Shown: piece by piece, positions 24,456-34,539 of the stretch
How the letters are laid out: the number at the start of each line of letters is the position of its first letter
Numbering within the stretch: the first letter of the stretch is position 1
From: Micromonospora sp. Llam0
Lineage (GTDB): Bacteria > Actinomycetota > Actinomycetes > Mycobacteriales > Micromonosporaceae
Direction of reading: 5' to 3'
Length of the DNA: 64,000 bases
NCBI RefSeq assembly: GCF_003751085.1
Contig: NZ_RJJY01000001.1
Location: forward strand, 4,092,001 to 4,156,000
Notes under the pieces: model-generated
The model's input: only the letters and a program-made list of their open reading frames with translations
Database searches by the model: none
What the model was told of the DNA's origin: nothing
Made by a program: the position numbers and the translations under genes

Positions 24456-25544
24456 TCACCCGGATGTGGCGTGCAGGCGGCGGATCAGAACCAGCAGGAA
24501 AGGTGCGCCCAGCAGCGCGGTGATGATGCCGATCGGGATCTCCTGGGGGGCCAGCAGGACCCGGGCGAGCACGTCGGCCCAGACCAGCAGGATCGCGCCG
24601 AGCAGGGCGGCGACCGGCACCACCCGTACGTGTGGTGCGCCGACGAGCCGCCGGGCCAGGTGGGGCACGACGAGGCCGACGAAGCCGATGCTGCCGGCGG
24701 CGGAGACCAGCACGCCGACGCTCAGCGAGACCAGCACCAGCAGGCGCAGTCGGAACCGGTCCGGTGACACTCCGAGGGTCTGCGCGGTCTCATCGCCGAT
24801 GGCGAGCACATCCAGTCGCCGGCCGACGATGGTCAGGTACCCGGTCATCCCGACCAGCACGACGGCGGCCACCGCCAGCAGGGCATCCCAGCGGGCCAGC
24901 CCCAGCGACCCGAGCAGCCAGAACATCACCGACCGGGCGCCCTCGGCCGACCCGGAGGCGAAGATCAGGAAACTGGTGGTGGCGTACAGCGCGTAGCCGA
25001 CCGCGACACCGGACAGCAGCAGCCGGATCGAGGTGACCCGGCCACCGCTGCGGGCGACCAGGAAGACCAGCAGCGACGCGGCGAGGGCGCCGAGGAAGGC
25101 GCTGGTGGACAGGGCGTACTGGCCGAAGCCGGCACCGGCCCCGAACAGGATGGCCGCCGCCGCGCCGCTGGACGCTCCGGAGTTGATGCCCAGCAGGTAC
25201 GGGTCGGCGAGCACGTTGCGGACCATCGCCTGCAGCGCCACTCCGCACACGGCCAGCCCGGCACCGACGAGCATGCCGAGCAGCACCCGGGGTAGCCGGA
25301 CCTGCCAGACGATGGCCTGCTGCGGCAGGCTCCAGGTCGCCTCACCGGGCAGTCCGACGAGTTGGTGGCCGATGATGGCGGCGACGGTCGTCGGGGCGAT
25401 CCCGATGGCACCGGAGCCGACCGCGACCAACGCGGTGGCCACCAGTCCGACGGTCAGGACGACCAGCCAGATCCCGGTCCGACGACGCTGGGAGGCGACG
25501 CCGAGCAGGTCATCGCGGGCTGCCGACAGGGTGGCCGCCGCCAT
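24456..25544 (-). CDS. ABC importer permease, FecCD family
   Basis: 362 aa, about ten helices. Family blocks: WQVRLPRVLLGMLVGAGLAV, NVLADPYLLGINSGAS, LSGVAVGYALYATTSFLIF and SIGFVGLVVPHLARRLVG, the last being the ATPase-coupling motif. First gene of the importer operon; a 67-nt gap separates it from the binding protein. Upstream (25576-25592) is an AT-rich TTGC...GCAA dyad that may be its operator. Confidence 0.88.
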   Translation of the reverse strand: MAAATLSAARDDLLGVASQRRRTGIWLVVLTVGLVATALVAVGSGAIGIAPTTVAAIIGHQLVGLPGEATWSLPQQAIVWQVRLPRVLLGMLVGAGLAVCGVALQAMVRNVLADPYLLGINSGASSGAAAAILFGAGAGFGQYALSTSAFLGALAASLLVFLVARSGGRVTSIRLLLSGVAVGYALYATTSFLIFASGSAEGARSVMFWLLGSLGLARWDALLAVAAVVLVGMTGYLTIVGRRLDVLAIGDETAQTLGVSPDRFRLRLLVLVSLSVGVLVSAAGSIGFVGLVVPHLARRLVGAPHVRVVPVAALLGAILLVWADVLARVLLAPQEIPIGIITALLGAPFLLVLIRRLHATSG

Positions 25545-25678
25545 CGTCCCACCCCCATACGCCGATCTGTTGCTCTTGCAAAGTTATGGCAAAAGCTAGC
25601 AGCAAGATCAGCGGATCCGGAAGGCGGTGAGTCACTGTTCACCTCGGCGACGTCCGAGTCCGCCGCCCGTTCACCAGT

Positions 25679-25713
25679 GCTCCCGCAACGGAAGGTGAAC
25701 CCGTTGCGGGAGC
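25679..25713 (-). terminator. Strong terminator hairpin after the repeat-protein gene
   Basis: Perfect 13-bp arms (GCTCCCGCAACGG at 25679-25691, CCGTTGCGGGAGC at 25701-25713) with a 9-nt loop. It stops transcription from the gene at 25795-26085 before the importer promoter. Confidence 0.75.
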
Positions 25714-25794
25714 GGTCAGACCTGACACGGCGGCGGCGTGGGGGTCGGCCGGCAGGGTTGCGCCCTGCCGGCCGACCCCGGCCACGACCGACGG

Positions 25795-26085
25795 TCAGCT
25801 GCGCCGGAACTGGTAGTTGCGGCCCTTGCCGGCGCGCTGACCGCGACCGGCGAGCCGGTCCGGGCGGGCGCTCCTGGTCTGCGGGCCGGAGCCCGGCGCG
25901 GCGGCGCGGGCCCGGCGCCGGCCCTCGACGGGCAGCGCGACATCGGGCAGCGCGACATCGGGCAGCGCGACATCGGGCAGCGCGACATCGGGCAGCGCGA
26001 CATCGGGCAGCGCGAGTTCACCCGGGGCGGCATCGGGCACGGTGAACCCGGGCGTCGTCGTGTCTCGTTCTGGTCGTTGCGCCAT
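25795..26085 (-). CDS. Small protein with five ALPDV pentapeptide repeats
   Basis: 96 aa, ATG at 26085 with an ideal AGGAGG nine bases upstream, which supports real translation. The N-terminus MAQRPERDTTTPGFTVPD is followed by GEL and five exact ALPDV units, then an Arg/Ala/Gly-rich basic half ending GKGRNYQFRRS. There is no signal, membrane segment or Cys. Acidic repeat plus basic tail could be a peptide-precursor leader and core, a nucleic-acid binder or a scaffold. No modifying enzyme is adjacent. Its own terminator follows. The 312-bp gap upstream (26086-26397) would carry its promoter; nothing clear is seen there except the uppS terminator. Confidence 0.65.
   Translation of the reverse strand: MAQRPERDTTTPGFTVPDAAPGELALPDVALPDVALPDVALPDVALPDVALPVEGRRRARAAAPGSGPQTRSARPDRLAGRGQRAGKGRNYQFRRS
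25931..26015. repeat. 15-bp in-frame tandem repeat
   Basis: Five exact copies of GGCAGCGCGACATCG (25931-26005) and a partial sixth (26006-26015). They encode the ALPDV units on the minus strand. Exact nucleotide identity implies recent expansion; copy number may vary between strains. Confidence 0.95.
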
Positions 26086-26328
26086 GTGAGAAGACCTCCT
26101 GGCTGCGAACCGCCACGCGAACCGCGGCGGTGACGGGTGAGATGCGGGAGGCGGGCGCCGCAGTCACCGACGACGGTCCACGATGACGGGACCCGGCAGC
26201 CGGAGAAACACCATGACGCCCGCAGTGCCGACCGGCGGCGGGAACCCGCACGGCACGGATCGACGGCGACCGCCGAGCGGTCGCGGCACTGCGAAAAGGG
26301 GCGTCAGTAGCGCATGACAATCACGCTA

Positions 26329-26356
26329 ACCGGTGCGCTCCCCCGGCGCACCCGGT
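26329..26356. terminator. Hairpin terminator downstream of uppS
   Basis: ACCGGTGCGC (26329-26338) pairs with GCGCACCCGGT (26346-26356), one bulge, and is followed on the plus strand by five Ts. It lies 42 nt after the uppS stop and could act from either side. Confidence 0.6.
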
Positions 26357-26397
26357 TTTTCAGACAGTCCGGCGGCGGCGCCGGGTCGGATCCCGGC

Positions 26398-27204
26398 TCA
26401 GCTCTGCGGGGCGACCGGGTTGGGCAGGGCGCCGCCGAACCGGCGGTCCCGCTGCGCGTACAGCTCGCAGGCGTACCACAGATGACGCCGGTCGAAGTCC
26501 GGCCAGAGGGTGTCCAGGAAGACCAGCTCGGCGTAGGCCGACTGCCAGAGCATGAAGTTCGACGTCCGCTGCTCCCCGGACGGCCGCAGGAACAGATCCA
26601 CCTCGGGCACTTCCGGGTGGTAGAGGTAGCGGGCCAGCATCTTCTCGTTGACCCGGGCAGGGTCGACCTTGCCGGCCGCCACGTCCCGGGCGATCGCCGC
26701 CGCCGCGTCGGCGATCTCCGCCTGGCCGCCATAGTTGACGCAGAACTGCAGGGTGAGCGTGCTGTTGTGGCGGGACATCTGCTCGGCGGTCTGCAGCTCG
26801 GAGATGACGCTCTTCCACAGCCGGCCGGCCCGACCGGACCACACCACCCGTACCCCCAGGTCGACCAGCTGGTCGCGGCGGCGGCGGATGACGTCGCGGT
26901 TGAAGCCCATCAGGAAGCGGACCTCGTCCGGCGAGCGGCGCCAGTTCTCCGTCGAGAAGGCGTACGCCGACAGGTACGGAATGCCCAGCTCGATCGCGCC
27001 TTCGACGGTGTCGAACAGCGAGAACTCGCCCTGCTCGTGGCCCTTGGTGCGGGGCAGACCGCGATCCTTGGCCCACCGGCCGTTGCCGTCCATCACGATC
27101 GCCACGTGGTCGGGCAGCGCCTGCTTCGGCAACGCCGGTGGCCGGGCACCGGACGGGTGCGGAGTGGGTGCCACCGGCGGGCGCAGGCCCCTGCCCTTGG
27201 TCAT
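26398..27204 (-). CDS. uppS: Isoprenyl transferase (undecaprenyl diphosphate synthase type)
   Basis: 268 aa from ATG 27204 (AGGAGA seven bases upstream). The cis-prenyltransferase signature [20 protein letters not shown], then [34 protein letters not shown], and the C-terminal [20 protein letters not shown] identify it. It condenses isopentenyl diphosphate onto an allylic primer to make the polyprenyl carrier for cell-wall synthesis. It follows recO by two bases, as in other actinobacteria. Confidence 0.95.
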   Translation of the reverse strand: MTKGRGLRPPVAPTPHPSGARPPALPKQALPDHVAIVMDGNGRWAKDRGLPRTKGHEQGEFSLFDTVEGAIELGIPYLSAYAFSTENWRRSPDEVRFLMGFNRDVIRRRRDQLVDLGVRVVWSGRAGRLWKSVISELQTAEQMSRHNSTLTLQFCVNYGGQAEIADAAAAIARDVAAGKVDPARVNEKMLARYLYHPEVPEVDLFLRPSGEQRTSNFMLWQSAYAELVFLDTLWPDFDRRHLWYACELYAQRDRRFGGALPNPVAPQS

Positions 27205-27206
27205 GA

Positions 27207-27977
27207 TCAGTCTCCTGGGGAACGGTCGACCAGCGGCAGCGAGCGTAACCCGCGTTCCAGATGCCACTGCAGGTGCGCCGCCACCAGCCCGCTGCACTCC
27301 CGCCGGGTGGCCGGCTCCGACGCGTCCGCCACCTGCCAGTCACCGGTGGCCAGGGCGGCCATCAGGTCGATGGTGGCCGGCGCCGGATGGGCCGCGCCGG
27401 GCGGTCGGCAGTCCGGGCAGACACACCCCCCGGCCGGTACGGAGAACGCCCGGTGCCGGCCCCGGGTGCCGCACACCGCGCAGTCGCGCAGCGCCGGTGC
27501 CCAGCCGGCGAGGGCCATCCCGCGCAGCAGGTACGCGTCGAGCACGAGGGTGCCGGCGTGGTCGCCGTCGGCGAGGGCCCGCAGCGCGCCGAGGGTGAGC
27601 TGAAACAGCCGCAGCGACGGTTCCCGTTCCACCGGGGTGAGCCGCTCGGCGGTCTCCGCGATCGCGCTGGCGGCCGTGTAGCGCGGATAGTCGGCCAGGA
27701 ACCGTTTGCCGTACAGGTGCAGCCCTTCGACCTGGCTGACCGTGTGCAGTGAGCTACCGGGCCCGTCGGGGTTCCCGGCGATCTGCAGGTCGACGTGGCC
27801 GAACGGCTCCAGCCGGGCGCCGAACCGGGAGGTGGTCCGGCGTACCCCCCGGGCCACTGCCCGCAGCCGGCCGTGCCGGCGGGTCAGCAGGGTGATGATC
27901 CGGTCGGATTCGCCCAGCTTCTGTACGCGCAGCACCACCGCGTCGTCGCGGTAGAGCTGGCGGCGGTATCCGGGCAC
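27207..27977 (-). CDS. recO: DNA repair protein RecO
   Basis: 256 aa, GTG start. An N-terminal OB fold ([30 protein letters not shown]) and a C-terminal helical part with a CxxC...CxxC zinc site (CAVCG, CVCPDC) match RecO. It loads RecA onto SSB-coated single strands in RecFOR repair. Confidence 0.93.
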   Translation of the reverse strand: MPGYRRQLYRDDAVVLRVQKLGESDRIITLLTRRHGRLRAVARGVRRTTSRFGARLEPFGHVDLQIAGNPDGPGSSLHTVSQVEGLHLYGKRFLADYPRYTAASAIAETAERLTPVEREPSLRLFQLTLGALRALADGDHAGTLVLDAYLLRGMALAGWAPALRDCAVCGTRGRHRAFSVPAGGCVCPDCRPPGAAHPAPATIDLMAALATGDWQVADASEPATRRECSGLVAAHLQWHLERGLRSLPLVDRSPGD

Positions 27978-28106
27978 CTGGTCATTGTCCCGTGCCGACC
28001 GGGTGTGCCGGCGGCCGGCCCTGATACGGATTCAGGGTCGCGATCCGGGACAGATCCGTGGCCGTGCCGGATGTGCCCCGCCGTTGGCGCTCTTAGCGTC
28101 ACCGGC

Positions 28107-28916
28107 ATGACTTCCACCCGCACCACGACCACCGCACTCGTCGCCGCGTCGACCGTCGCGCTGCTGGCCGTCGCCTCGGCCGCGTGCGCTCCGCTTGACT
28201 GGCGCCAGGAGGACTTCCACGACACCGAGACGGTCCCGATCACCGCGGTACGGATCGTGGAATCCGGCGACGGCGACGTGCTGGTGCGGACCCGGCCCGG
28301 TGACACGGTCGAGATCCAGCGGGTCGTCCGCTACCAGCGCTCCGAGCCGGGTCGGACCTATCGGATCGACGGGACGGTGCTCGAGCTGGACACGTCGTGC
28401 GGCTGGCGGTGCGACGTGTCGTACGACATCGTCGCGCCCCCGGGCGTCTCGGTCGAGGGTGAGAACGGCTCCGGCCAGCTGTTGCTGTTCGACGTGTCGG
28501 ACGTGTCGGTGCAGGTCGGATCGGGCAGTATCACCATCGACCGAGCTACTGGTCGGGTGGACGCGCGGACCGGTTCCGGCGGCATCACCGCGTACCGGCT
28601 GTCCGGTCCGGCGGAGCTGCGTACGGGTTCCGGCTCCATCGATGGCCGCGGTCTCAGCGGCGATGGCGTGGTCGCGACCACCGGTTCCGGGAAGGTGGCG
28701 CTCACCCTTGACGACCCGGGTCCGGTGCGCGCCGAGACATCGAGTGGGTCGGTGCACGTCACCGTGCCCGCGGGTAGCTACCGGATCCGTACCGAGACCG
28801 GATCCGGATCGGCCGACGTACGGGTGCCGGACGATCCGGACGGCGAGCATCTGATCGACGCGCGGACCGGCAGCGGGAGCATCGTCATCGATCGCAACCG
28901 GCCCGAACCAGTGTGA
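28107..28916 (+). CDS. Secreted lipoprotein with DUF4097-type beta-repeat domain
   Basis: 269 aa from ATG 28107. Lipobox VASAAC (Cys about 26). After a region with a CGWRC pair, the rest is a parallel beta array with repeated T-GSG steps (VQVGSGSITID, DARTGSGGITAY, LRTGSGSIDGR, ATTGSGKVAL, RTETGSGSADVR, DARTGSGSIVID) of about 20-23 residues each, the DUF4097 pattern. It is divergent from recO and lies between it and era on the opposite strand. Function unknown; such proteins are cell-surface beta-solenoids. Confidence 0.82.
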   Translation: MTSTRTTTTALVAASTVALLAVASAACAPLDWRQEDFHDTETVPITAVRIVESGDGDVLVRTRPGDTVEIQRVVRYQRSEPGRTYRIDGTVLELDTSCGWRCDVSYDIVAPPGVSVEGENGSGQLLLFDVSDVSVQVGSGSITIDRATGRVDARTGSGGITAYRLSGPAELRTGSGSIDGRGLSGDGVVATTGSGKVALTLDDPGPVRAETSSGSVHVTVPAGSYRIRTETGSGSADVRVPDDPDGEHLIDARTGSGSIVIDRNRPEPV

Positions 28917-28934
28917 CGTCCCGCAGATGCCGGG

Positions 28935-29882
28935 TCAGAAGCCCAGCTTGCGCAGCTGCCGGGGGTCGCGCTGCCAGTCCTTGGCCACCCGCACGTGCAG
29001 GTCGAGGTAGACCCGGCTGCCGAGCAGCTCCTCGATCTCCCGGCGGGAGCGGGTGCCGACGTCGCGCAGCCGGCTACCGCCGGCGCCGATGACGATCGCT
29101 TTCTGACTCGGCCGCTCGACGTAGATGTCGGCATATATCCGGATCAGCGAGTCTTCCGGGAGCATCTCCTCGACGATCACCGCGATCGAGTGCGGCAACT
29201 CGTCCCGTACGCCCTCCAGCGCGGCCTCCCGGATCAGCTCGCCGATCAGCACCTGCTCCGGCTCGTCGGTGAGCATGTCGTCCGGGTAGAGCCGGGGGGA
29301 TTCGGGAAGGTGGCCGGTCATCACCTCGACCAGGGTCTGCACCTGGTGGCCGGTGGCGGCGCTGACCGGCACCACGTCGGCGAAGTCGCCCAGCTCGCTG
29401 ACCGCGAGCAGCTGTTCGGCGAGCCGGCGCCGGTCGACCAGGTCGGTCTTGGTGACCACCGCCAGCACCGTCGCCTTGAGCTCGGCGATCTCCCCGGTGA
29501 TGAACCGGTCGCCCCGACCGACCGGCTCGTTGGCCGGGATGCACAGCCCGATCACGTCGACCTCGCTCCAGGTCTGGCGGACCAGGTCGTTGAGGCGTTC
29601 GCCGAGCAGCGTCCGCGGCCGGTGCAACCCCGGGGTGTCGACCAGGACGAGCTGCGACTGCGGCTGGTGCAGGACGCCCCGGATCACGTGCCGCGTGGTC
29701 TGTGGCTTGCTGGAGGTGATCGCGATCTTCTGCCCGACGATCGCGTTGGTCAGGGTCGACTTCCCGGCGTTCGGGCGGCCGACGAAACAGGCGAAGCCGG
29801 CCCGGAAGGTTTCCAGCGGAGCCGACCCGCGCCGGCTCGCTGGCGTACCGTGCGAACTTGCTGACGTACCGCGCCGGCTCAC
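28935..29882 (-). CDS. era: GTPase Era
   Basis: 315 aa. G1 GRPNAGKST, G3 DTPGLH, G4 TKTD and a C-terminal KH domain (VIVEEMLPEDSLIRIYADIYVERPSQ, ending in KDWQRDPRQLRKLGF) are complete. It binds the 3' end of 16S rRNA during small-subunit maturation. The GTG overlaps the stop of the deaminase-like gene. The first about 24 residues (Ser/Arg/Gly-rich) are an extra, duplicated segment not seen in typical Era. Confidence 0.95.
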   Translation of the reverse strand: MSRRGTSASSHGTPASRRGSAPLETFRAGFACFVGRPNAGKSTLTNAIVGQKIAITSSKPQTTRHVIRGVLHQPQSQLVLVDTPGLHRPRTLLGERLNDLVRQTWSEVDVIGLCIPANEPVGRGDRFITGEIAELKATVLAVVTKTDLVDRRRLAEQLLAVSELGDFADVVPVSAATGHQVQTLVEVMTGHLPESPRLYPDDMLTDEPEQVLIGELIREAALEGVRDELPHSIAVIVEEMLPEDSLIRIYADIYVERPSQKAIVIGAGGSRLRDVGTRSRREIEELLGSRVYLDLHVRVAKDWQRDPRQLRKLGF

Positions 29883-29895
29883 TGGCGTACCGTGC
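29827..29895. repeat. 27-bp repeat at the era start
   Basis: Positions 29827-29853 and 29869-29895 are identical but for one base, offset 42 bp, so in frame. The second copy spans the deaminase-like stop and the era GTG. It built the low-complexity N-terminus of Era. Confidence 0.8.
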
Positions 29896-30259
29896 CGAGC
29901 AGTTTGCCGTCCGGGGCCGCGACGTGGACCGGCGCGTCGGTGGCCAGGTCACGCACCACCGCGTGGCCGGCGCCGTCCAAGGTGGAGGCCTCGGTGACCA
30001 CAGCGGCCGCCTCCAGCCGGGTGGCCCCGGACGCCACGGCCGACGCGACCGCCAGCTGCAACGCGGTCAGCGTCAACGACGGCAACGCGACGTTAGCCCC
30101 GGCGTAGGTACGCCCGTCCTGGTCCCGTACGGCGGCGCCCTCAGCCGCCCCGATCCGGGCCCGGGCGCTGCGGGCCAGCACGACCAGCTTGCTGTCCTCG
30201 GCGCTGAGCTGCGGCTCCGGCTCCGACCCGGTCGGCGTGGCCGACGGCGACTCAGGCAT
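29879..30259 (-). CDS. Cytidine-deaminase-fold protein without catalytic residues
   Basis: 126 aa from ATG 30259, where GAGGAAAGG gives the better ribosome site (ATG 30289 has none). It keeps the fold signature of small cytidine deaminases (GAAVRDQDGRTYAGANVALPSLTLTALQLAVASAVASGA, cut here to GRTYAGANV) but the CAE-type and PCxxC zinc motifs are absent: the first reads TALQL. The same gene stands between the CorC-like protein and era in Mycobacterium (Rv2365c). Conservation of a dead enzyme suggests a binding or ribosome-related role. Confidence 0.8.
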   Translation of the reverse strand: MPESPSATPTGSEPEPQLSAEDSKLVVLARSARARIGAAEGAAVRDQDGRTYAGANVALPSLTLTALQLAVASAVASGATRLEAAAVVTEASTLDGAGHAVVRDLATDAPVHVAAPDGKLLGTVRQ

Positions 30260-31658
30260 CTGCGTGCTGCCTTTCCTCTGCTCTGGCATGACGGTGGTCT
30301 TTGCCGTCGGCGGTGTGCTCGGCCGACGGCCCGGCCGGCTGCTCGACGGTCCGGCTCACCAGGACGGTGTCCACCCGGTTGCGCCGGCCGGTGGTGCCCT
30401 CGGCGACCAGTCGGAGGCCGGCGACGGTGACCTCCGCGCCCGGGATCGGCACCCGGCCGAGCACGTGGGCCATCAACCCGCCGACCGTTTCGACCTCGTC
30501 GTCGGAGATTTCCACGTCGAACAGCTCGCCGAGGTCCTCGACCGGCAGCCGGGCGGTCACCCGCACCCGGTCGTCGTCGAGTCGTTCGACCGGTGGCCGC
30601 TCGACATCGTACTCGTCGGTGATCTCGCCGACGATCTCCTCCAGGATGTCCTCGATGGTGACCAGTCCCCCGGTGCCACCGTACTCGTCGACCACGATCA
30701 CCAGGTGGGTACGGGCGGCCTGCATCTCGGAGAGCAGGTCGTCCACCGGCTTGGACTCCGGTACGAACGTCGCCGGACGCATCAGCTCGACCACCGGGAC
30801 CTCGTCGCTGCCCGGCCCGACCGCGTGGGCCCGACGGACCACGTCCTTGAGGTAGATGATGCCCACCACGTCGTCGACGTTCCCGCCGATCACCGGGATC
30901 CGGGAGAAGCCGGACCGCAGGAACAGCGCCAGGGCCTGGCGCAGCGTCTTGTGCCGTTCGATCCACACCATCTCGGTACGCGGCACCATCACCTCGCGGG
31001 CGATGGTGTCGCCGAGCGCGAACACCGAGTGGATCATCTGGCGCTCGCCGTGCTCGACGACGCCGCGCTGCTCGGCCAGGTCGACCAGTTCCCGCAGCTC
31101 GATCTGGGTGGCGAAGGGGCCTTCCCGGAAGCCCTTGCCCGGGGTCACCGCGTTACCGATCAGGATCAGCAGCGAGGCCAGCGGGTTCAGGGCGCGGCCC
31201 AGACCGCGCACCAGCGGTGCGGTCGCCCGCGCCACGACGAAGGCGTGCTGGCGGCCGATCGTGCGCGGGCCGACCCCGACCACCACGAAACTGACCACGG
31301 TCATCGCCCCGGCGGTGACCAGCGCCGCCGTCCAGCCGGCGCCGAAGGTGTCCACGGCGACCAGCGCGACCAGGGTGGTGGCGGTCAGCTCGCAGAGCAG
31401 CCGGAGCAGCAACAGCAGATTGACGTGCCGGACCGCGTCCGCGGCGACGATCTGCAGCGCCCGGGCGGAACGGCTACCGTCGCGGGCCAGCTCGGCGGCC
31501 CGGGCCGGCGAGACGACGACCAGCGCCGCCTCGGTCATCGCGATGACTCCCGCCAGCACCACCAGGCCGGCGGCGATGACCAACAGTTGCAGATCCGGCA
31601 GCCCGGTGGCTGCCGCAGCGGCGGCCAGCGGGGTGCCGGTGGTATGGCCAGAGTTCAC
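30252..31658 (-). CDS. HlyC/CorC-family (CNNM/CBS) membrane protein
   Basis: 468 aa. DUF21 membrane domain with about four helices, then two CBS domains ([37 protein letters not shown]) and a C-terminal CorC_HlyC transporter-associated domain ([21 protein letters not shown]). Probable magnesium/divalent-cation efflux or sensing, or a quality-control role linked to its ribosome-maturation neighbours. The last 35 residues are a charged tail. The GTG overlaps the ybeY stop. Confidence 0.88.
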   Translation of the reverse strand: MNSGHTTGTPLAAAAAATGLPDLQLLVIAAGLVVLAGVIAMTEAALVVVSPARAAELARDGSRSARALQIVAADAVRHVNLLLLLRLLCELTATTLVALVAVDTFGAGWTAALVTAGAMTVVSFVVVGVGPRTIGRQHAFVVARATAPLVRGLGRALNPLASLLILIGNAVTPGKGFREGPFATQIELRELVDLAEQRGVVEHGERQMIHSVFALGDTIAREVMVPRTEMVWIERHKTLRQALALFLRSGFSRIPVIGGNVDDVVGIIYLKDVVRRAHAVGPGSDEVPVVELMRPATFVPESKPVDDLLSEMQAARTHLVIVVDEYGGTGGLVTIEDILEEIVGEITDEYDVERPPVERLDDDRVRVTARLPVEDLGELFDVEISDDEVETVGGLMAHVLGRVPIPGAEVTVAGLRLVAEGTTGRRNRVDTVLVSRTVEQPAGPSAEHTADGKDHRHARAEERQHADA

Positions 31659-32122
31659 GTGGCCCGGGCTTCCTTCCAGCTGTAGAGCAGGCGAGCCTGC
31701 AACTCGAACATCTCACGTTCCTCGTCCGGCTCGGCGTGGTCGTAGCCGAGCAGGTGCAGCACCCCGTGCACGGTGAGCAGATGCAGCTCGTCTGCGGCGG
31801 CGTGCCCGGCGGTGGCCGCCTGTTTGGCGGCCGCCTCCGGGCAGAGCACGATGTCGCCGAGCAGGCCCGGCTCGTCCGGGCTCGACTCGCCCGGACCATG
31901 GTCGACGCTGCCCTCGTCCATCGGGAAGGCGAGCACGTCGGTCGGCCCGTCGCCGCCCATCCAGCGGTGGTTGAGCTCGGCCATGTAGTCCTGGTCGACC
32001 AGCAGCACCGACAGCTCCGCGAGCGGGTTGACGCCCATCTCGTCCAGCGCGTGACGGGCGACGGCGAGCACCGCGTCGGTGTCGACGTCGACCCCGGACT
32101 CGTTGGCGATCTCGATGGACAC
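31655..32122 (-). CDS. ybeY: Endoribonuclease YbeY
   Basis: 155 aa from GTG 32122, preceded by GGGAGA. The zinc motif [18 protein letters not shown] is exact; upstream are [20 protein letters not shown] and [10 protein letters not shown]. It matures the 3' end of 16S rRNA with late-stage ribosome quality control. Coupled to the CorC-like gene. Confidence 0.94.
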   Translation of the reverse strand: MSIEIANESGVDVDTDAVLAVARHALDEMGVNPLAELSVLLVDQDYMAELNHRWMGGDGPTDVLAFPMDEGSVDHGPGESSPDEPGLLGDIVLCPEAAAKQAATAGHAAADELHLLTVHGVLHLLGYDHAEPDEEREMFELQARLLYSWKEARAT

Positions 32123-32139
32123 GTGTCTCTCCCGAAGCT

Positions 32140-33198
<1,059 letters not shown>

Positions 33199-33326
33199 GG
33201 GTCGGCCTGACGGCCTTTCGCACCTGCTTCCATTTCAGCGCCCCGACCCGGTCGGCCGTGGCGGGCGGACTTGCTGCCATCGTATCCGCTCAACGCCCGG
33301 CACAGCGGCTCCATTTCCGCCGGTTG

Positions 33327-33677
33327 TCAACGGGACAGCATCGGACCGAGCGGCGCCCCGCCGAGCACATGGGCATGCACGTGGAACACCTCCTGACCGG
33401 CGTACCGGCCGGTGTTGAAGATCAACCGGAACCCGTCAGCGGCCAGCCCTTCGGCCTGCGCCACCGCGGCCGCCGTGGTCAACAGCTCGCCCGCGACGGC
33501 GGGGTCGGCCGCGGCCAGCGCGGCGACGTCGGGATGGTGCTGCTTCGGTATCACCAGCACGTGGGTGGGTGCCTGCGGGTGGAGGTCCCGGAACGCGACC
33601 GTGTTGGCCCCGTCGTGCAGCAGGGTGGTCGGCAGTTCCCCGGCGGCGATCCGGCAGAAGACACAGTTGTCGCTCAC
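33327..33677 (-). CDS. HIT-family nucleotide hydrolase (HinT-like)
   Basis: 116 aa from GTG 33677 (SDNCVFCRIAAGELP). The histidine triad HVHAHVLGG, and the partner block THVLVIPKQHHPDVAAL, identify a HinT-type nucleoside phosphoramidase. It stands between rsmE and phoH with gaps of 70 and 128 nt. Confidence 0.92.
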   Translation of the reverse strand: MSDNCVFCRIAAGELPTTLLHDGANTVAFRDLHPQAPTHVLVIPKQHHPDVAALAAADPAVAGELLTTAAAVAQAEGLAADGFRLIFNTGRYAGQEVFHVHAHVLGGAPLGPMLSR

Positions 33678-33720
33678 CCGACGGATGGTAGCGGTGACCG
33701 CGGTCCGGCCGGTCCACCGC

Positions 33721-33758
33721 CGCGCTACCAGCGCCTCAACCACCGCGCTACCAGCGCC
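33721..33758. repeat. Tandem duplication at the rsmE 3' end
   Basis: CGCGCTACCAGCGCC occurs at 33721-33735 and 33744-33758, offset 23 bp. The right copy holds the last codons and stop of rsmE; the left is a non-coding duplicate. Confidence 0.75.
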
Positions 33759-34491
33759 CCAGCCGACCGGAGAGCAGCGCGAGTGCCGCGACACCGGCGG
33801 TCGACGTCCGCAGCACCGCCGGACCGAGCCGCACCGGTCGGGCTCCGGCGTCGACGAAGGTGGCCAGCTCGGCGTCGTCGATCCCGCCTTCCGGCCCCAC
33901 CACCAGCAGCACCGACCCGGTGGTCGGCAGGTCGGCGACGGCCAGCCGCTGCTGCGCCGACTCGTGCAGGACGAAGCTGGCGGCCGACGCCGCGCACCGG
34001 GCGGCGATCGCGTCGGTGGGCTCGGCCGGCTGCTCGTCGGAGCCGCCGATCACCGGCAGCCACGGTCGGCGGGCCTGTTTGCTGGCTTCCCGCGCGGTGC
34101 CGACCCATCGTTGCCGGGCCCGGGCACCACGGTCGTCGCGCCAGCGGGTCACCGAGCGGGCAGCCGCCCACGGGACGATCTCGTCGACCCCGACCTCGGT
34201 CATCGCCTGCACCGCCAGCTCGCCCCGGTCGCCCTTGGCGATGCCCTGCGCCACCACCAGCCGGGGATCGGTGGCGCTGACGTACCCGGTGTCGAGGACC
34301 CGCAGATCGAGCTGGTGCCGGCCGACGGCCTCGACCACCGCGTCGGCGACGCCGCCGCGCCCGTCGGCGAGCCGCAACCGCTCGCCCGGGCGCAGCCGGA
34401 CCACCGTGGCGGCGTGGTGGCCCTCCGGCCCGTCGAGGGTGTGGGTCGGCCCGGTCGGCAGGCACTCGACGAGAAACAGTGGGGCGCTCAC
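33748..34491 (-). CDS. rsmE: 16S rRNA (uracil-1498-N3)-methyltransferase
   Basis: 247 aa. An N-terminal PUA-like domain (GHHAATVVRLRPGERLRLADGRG, core VVRLRPGE) and a SPOUT knot (VLLVVGPEGGIDDAEL, RLGPAVLRTSTAGVAAL) define RsmE. Methylates U1498 of 16S rRNA with SAM. Gene order dnaJ-rsmE as in Mycobacterium. Confidence 0.94.
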   Translation of the reverse strand: MSAPLFLVECLPTGPTHTLDGPEGHHAATVVRLRPGERLRLADGRGGVADAVVEAVGRHQLDLRVLDTGYVSATDPRLVVAQGIAKGDRGELAVQAMTEVGVDEIVPWAAARSVTRWRDDRGARARQRWVGTAREASKQARRPWLPVIGGSDEQPAEPTDAIAARCAASAASFVLHESAQQRLAVADLPTTGSVLLVVGPEGGIDDAELATFVDAGARPVRLGPAVLRTSTAGVAALALLSGRLGRW

Positions 34492-34539
34492 CTCGGATCG
34501 GTTCTCCGCTGCTGCTCGCTGGTCGGGCCGGGCGGCGGG

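Noticed and set aside
25931..26015. CRISPR array
   Set aside because: 15-bp head-to-tail repeats without spacers, in frame within a gene.
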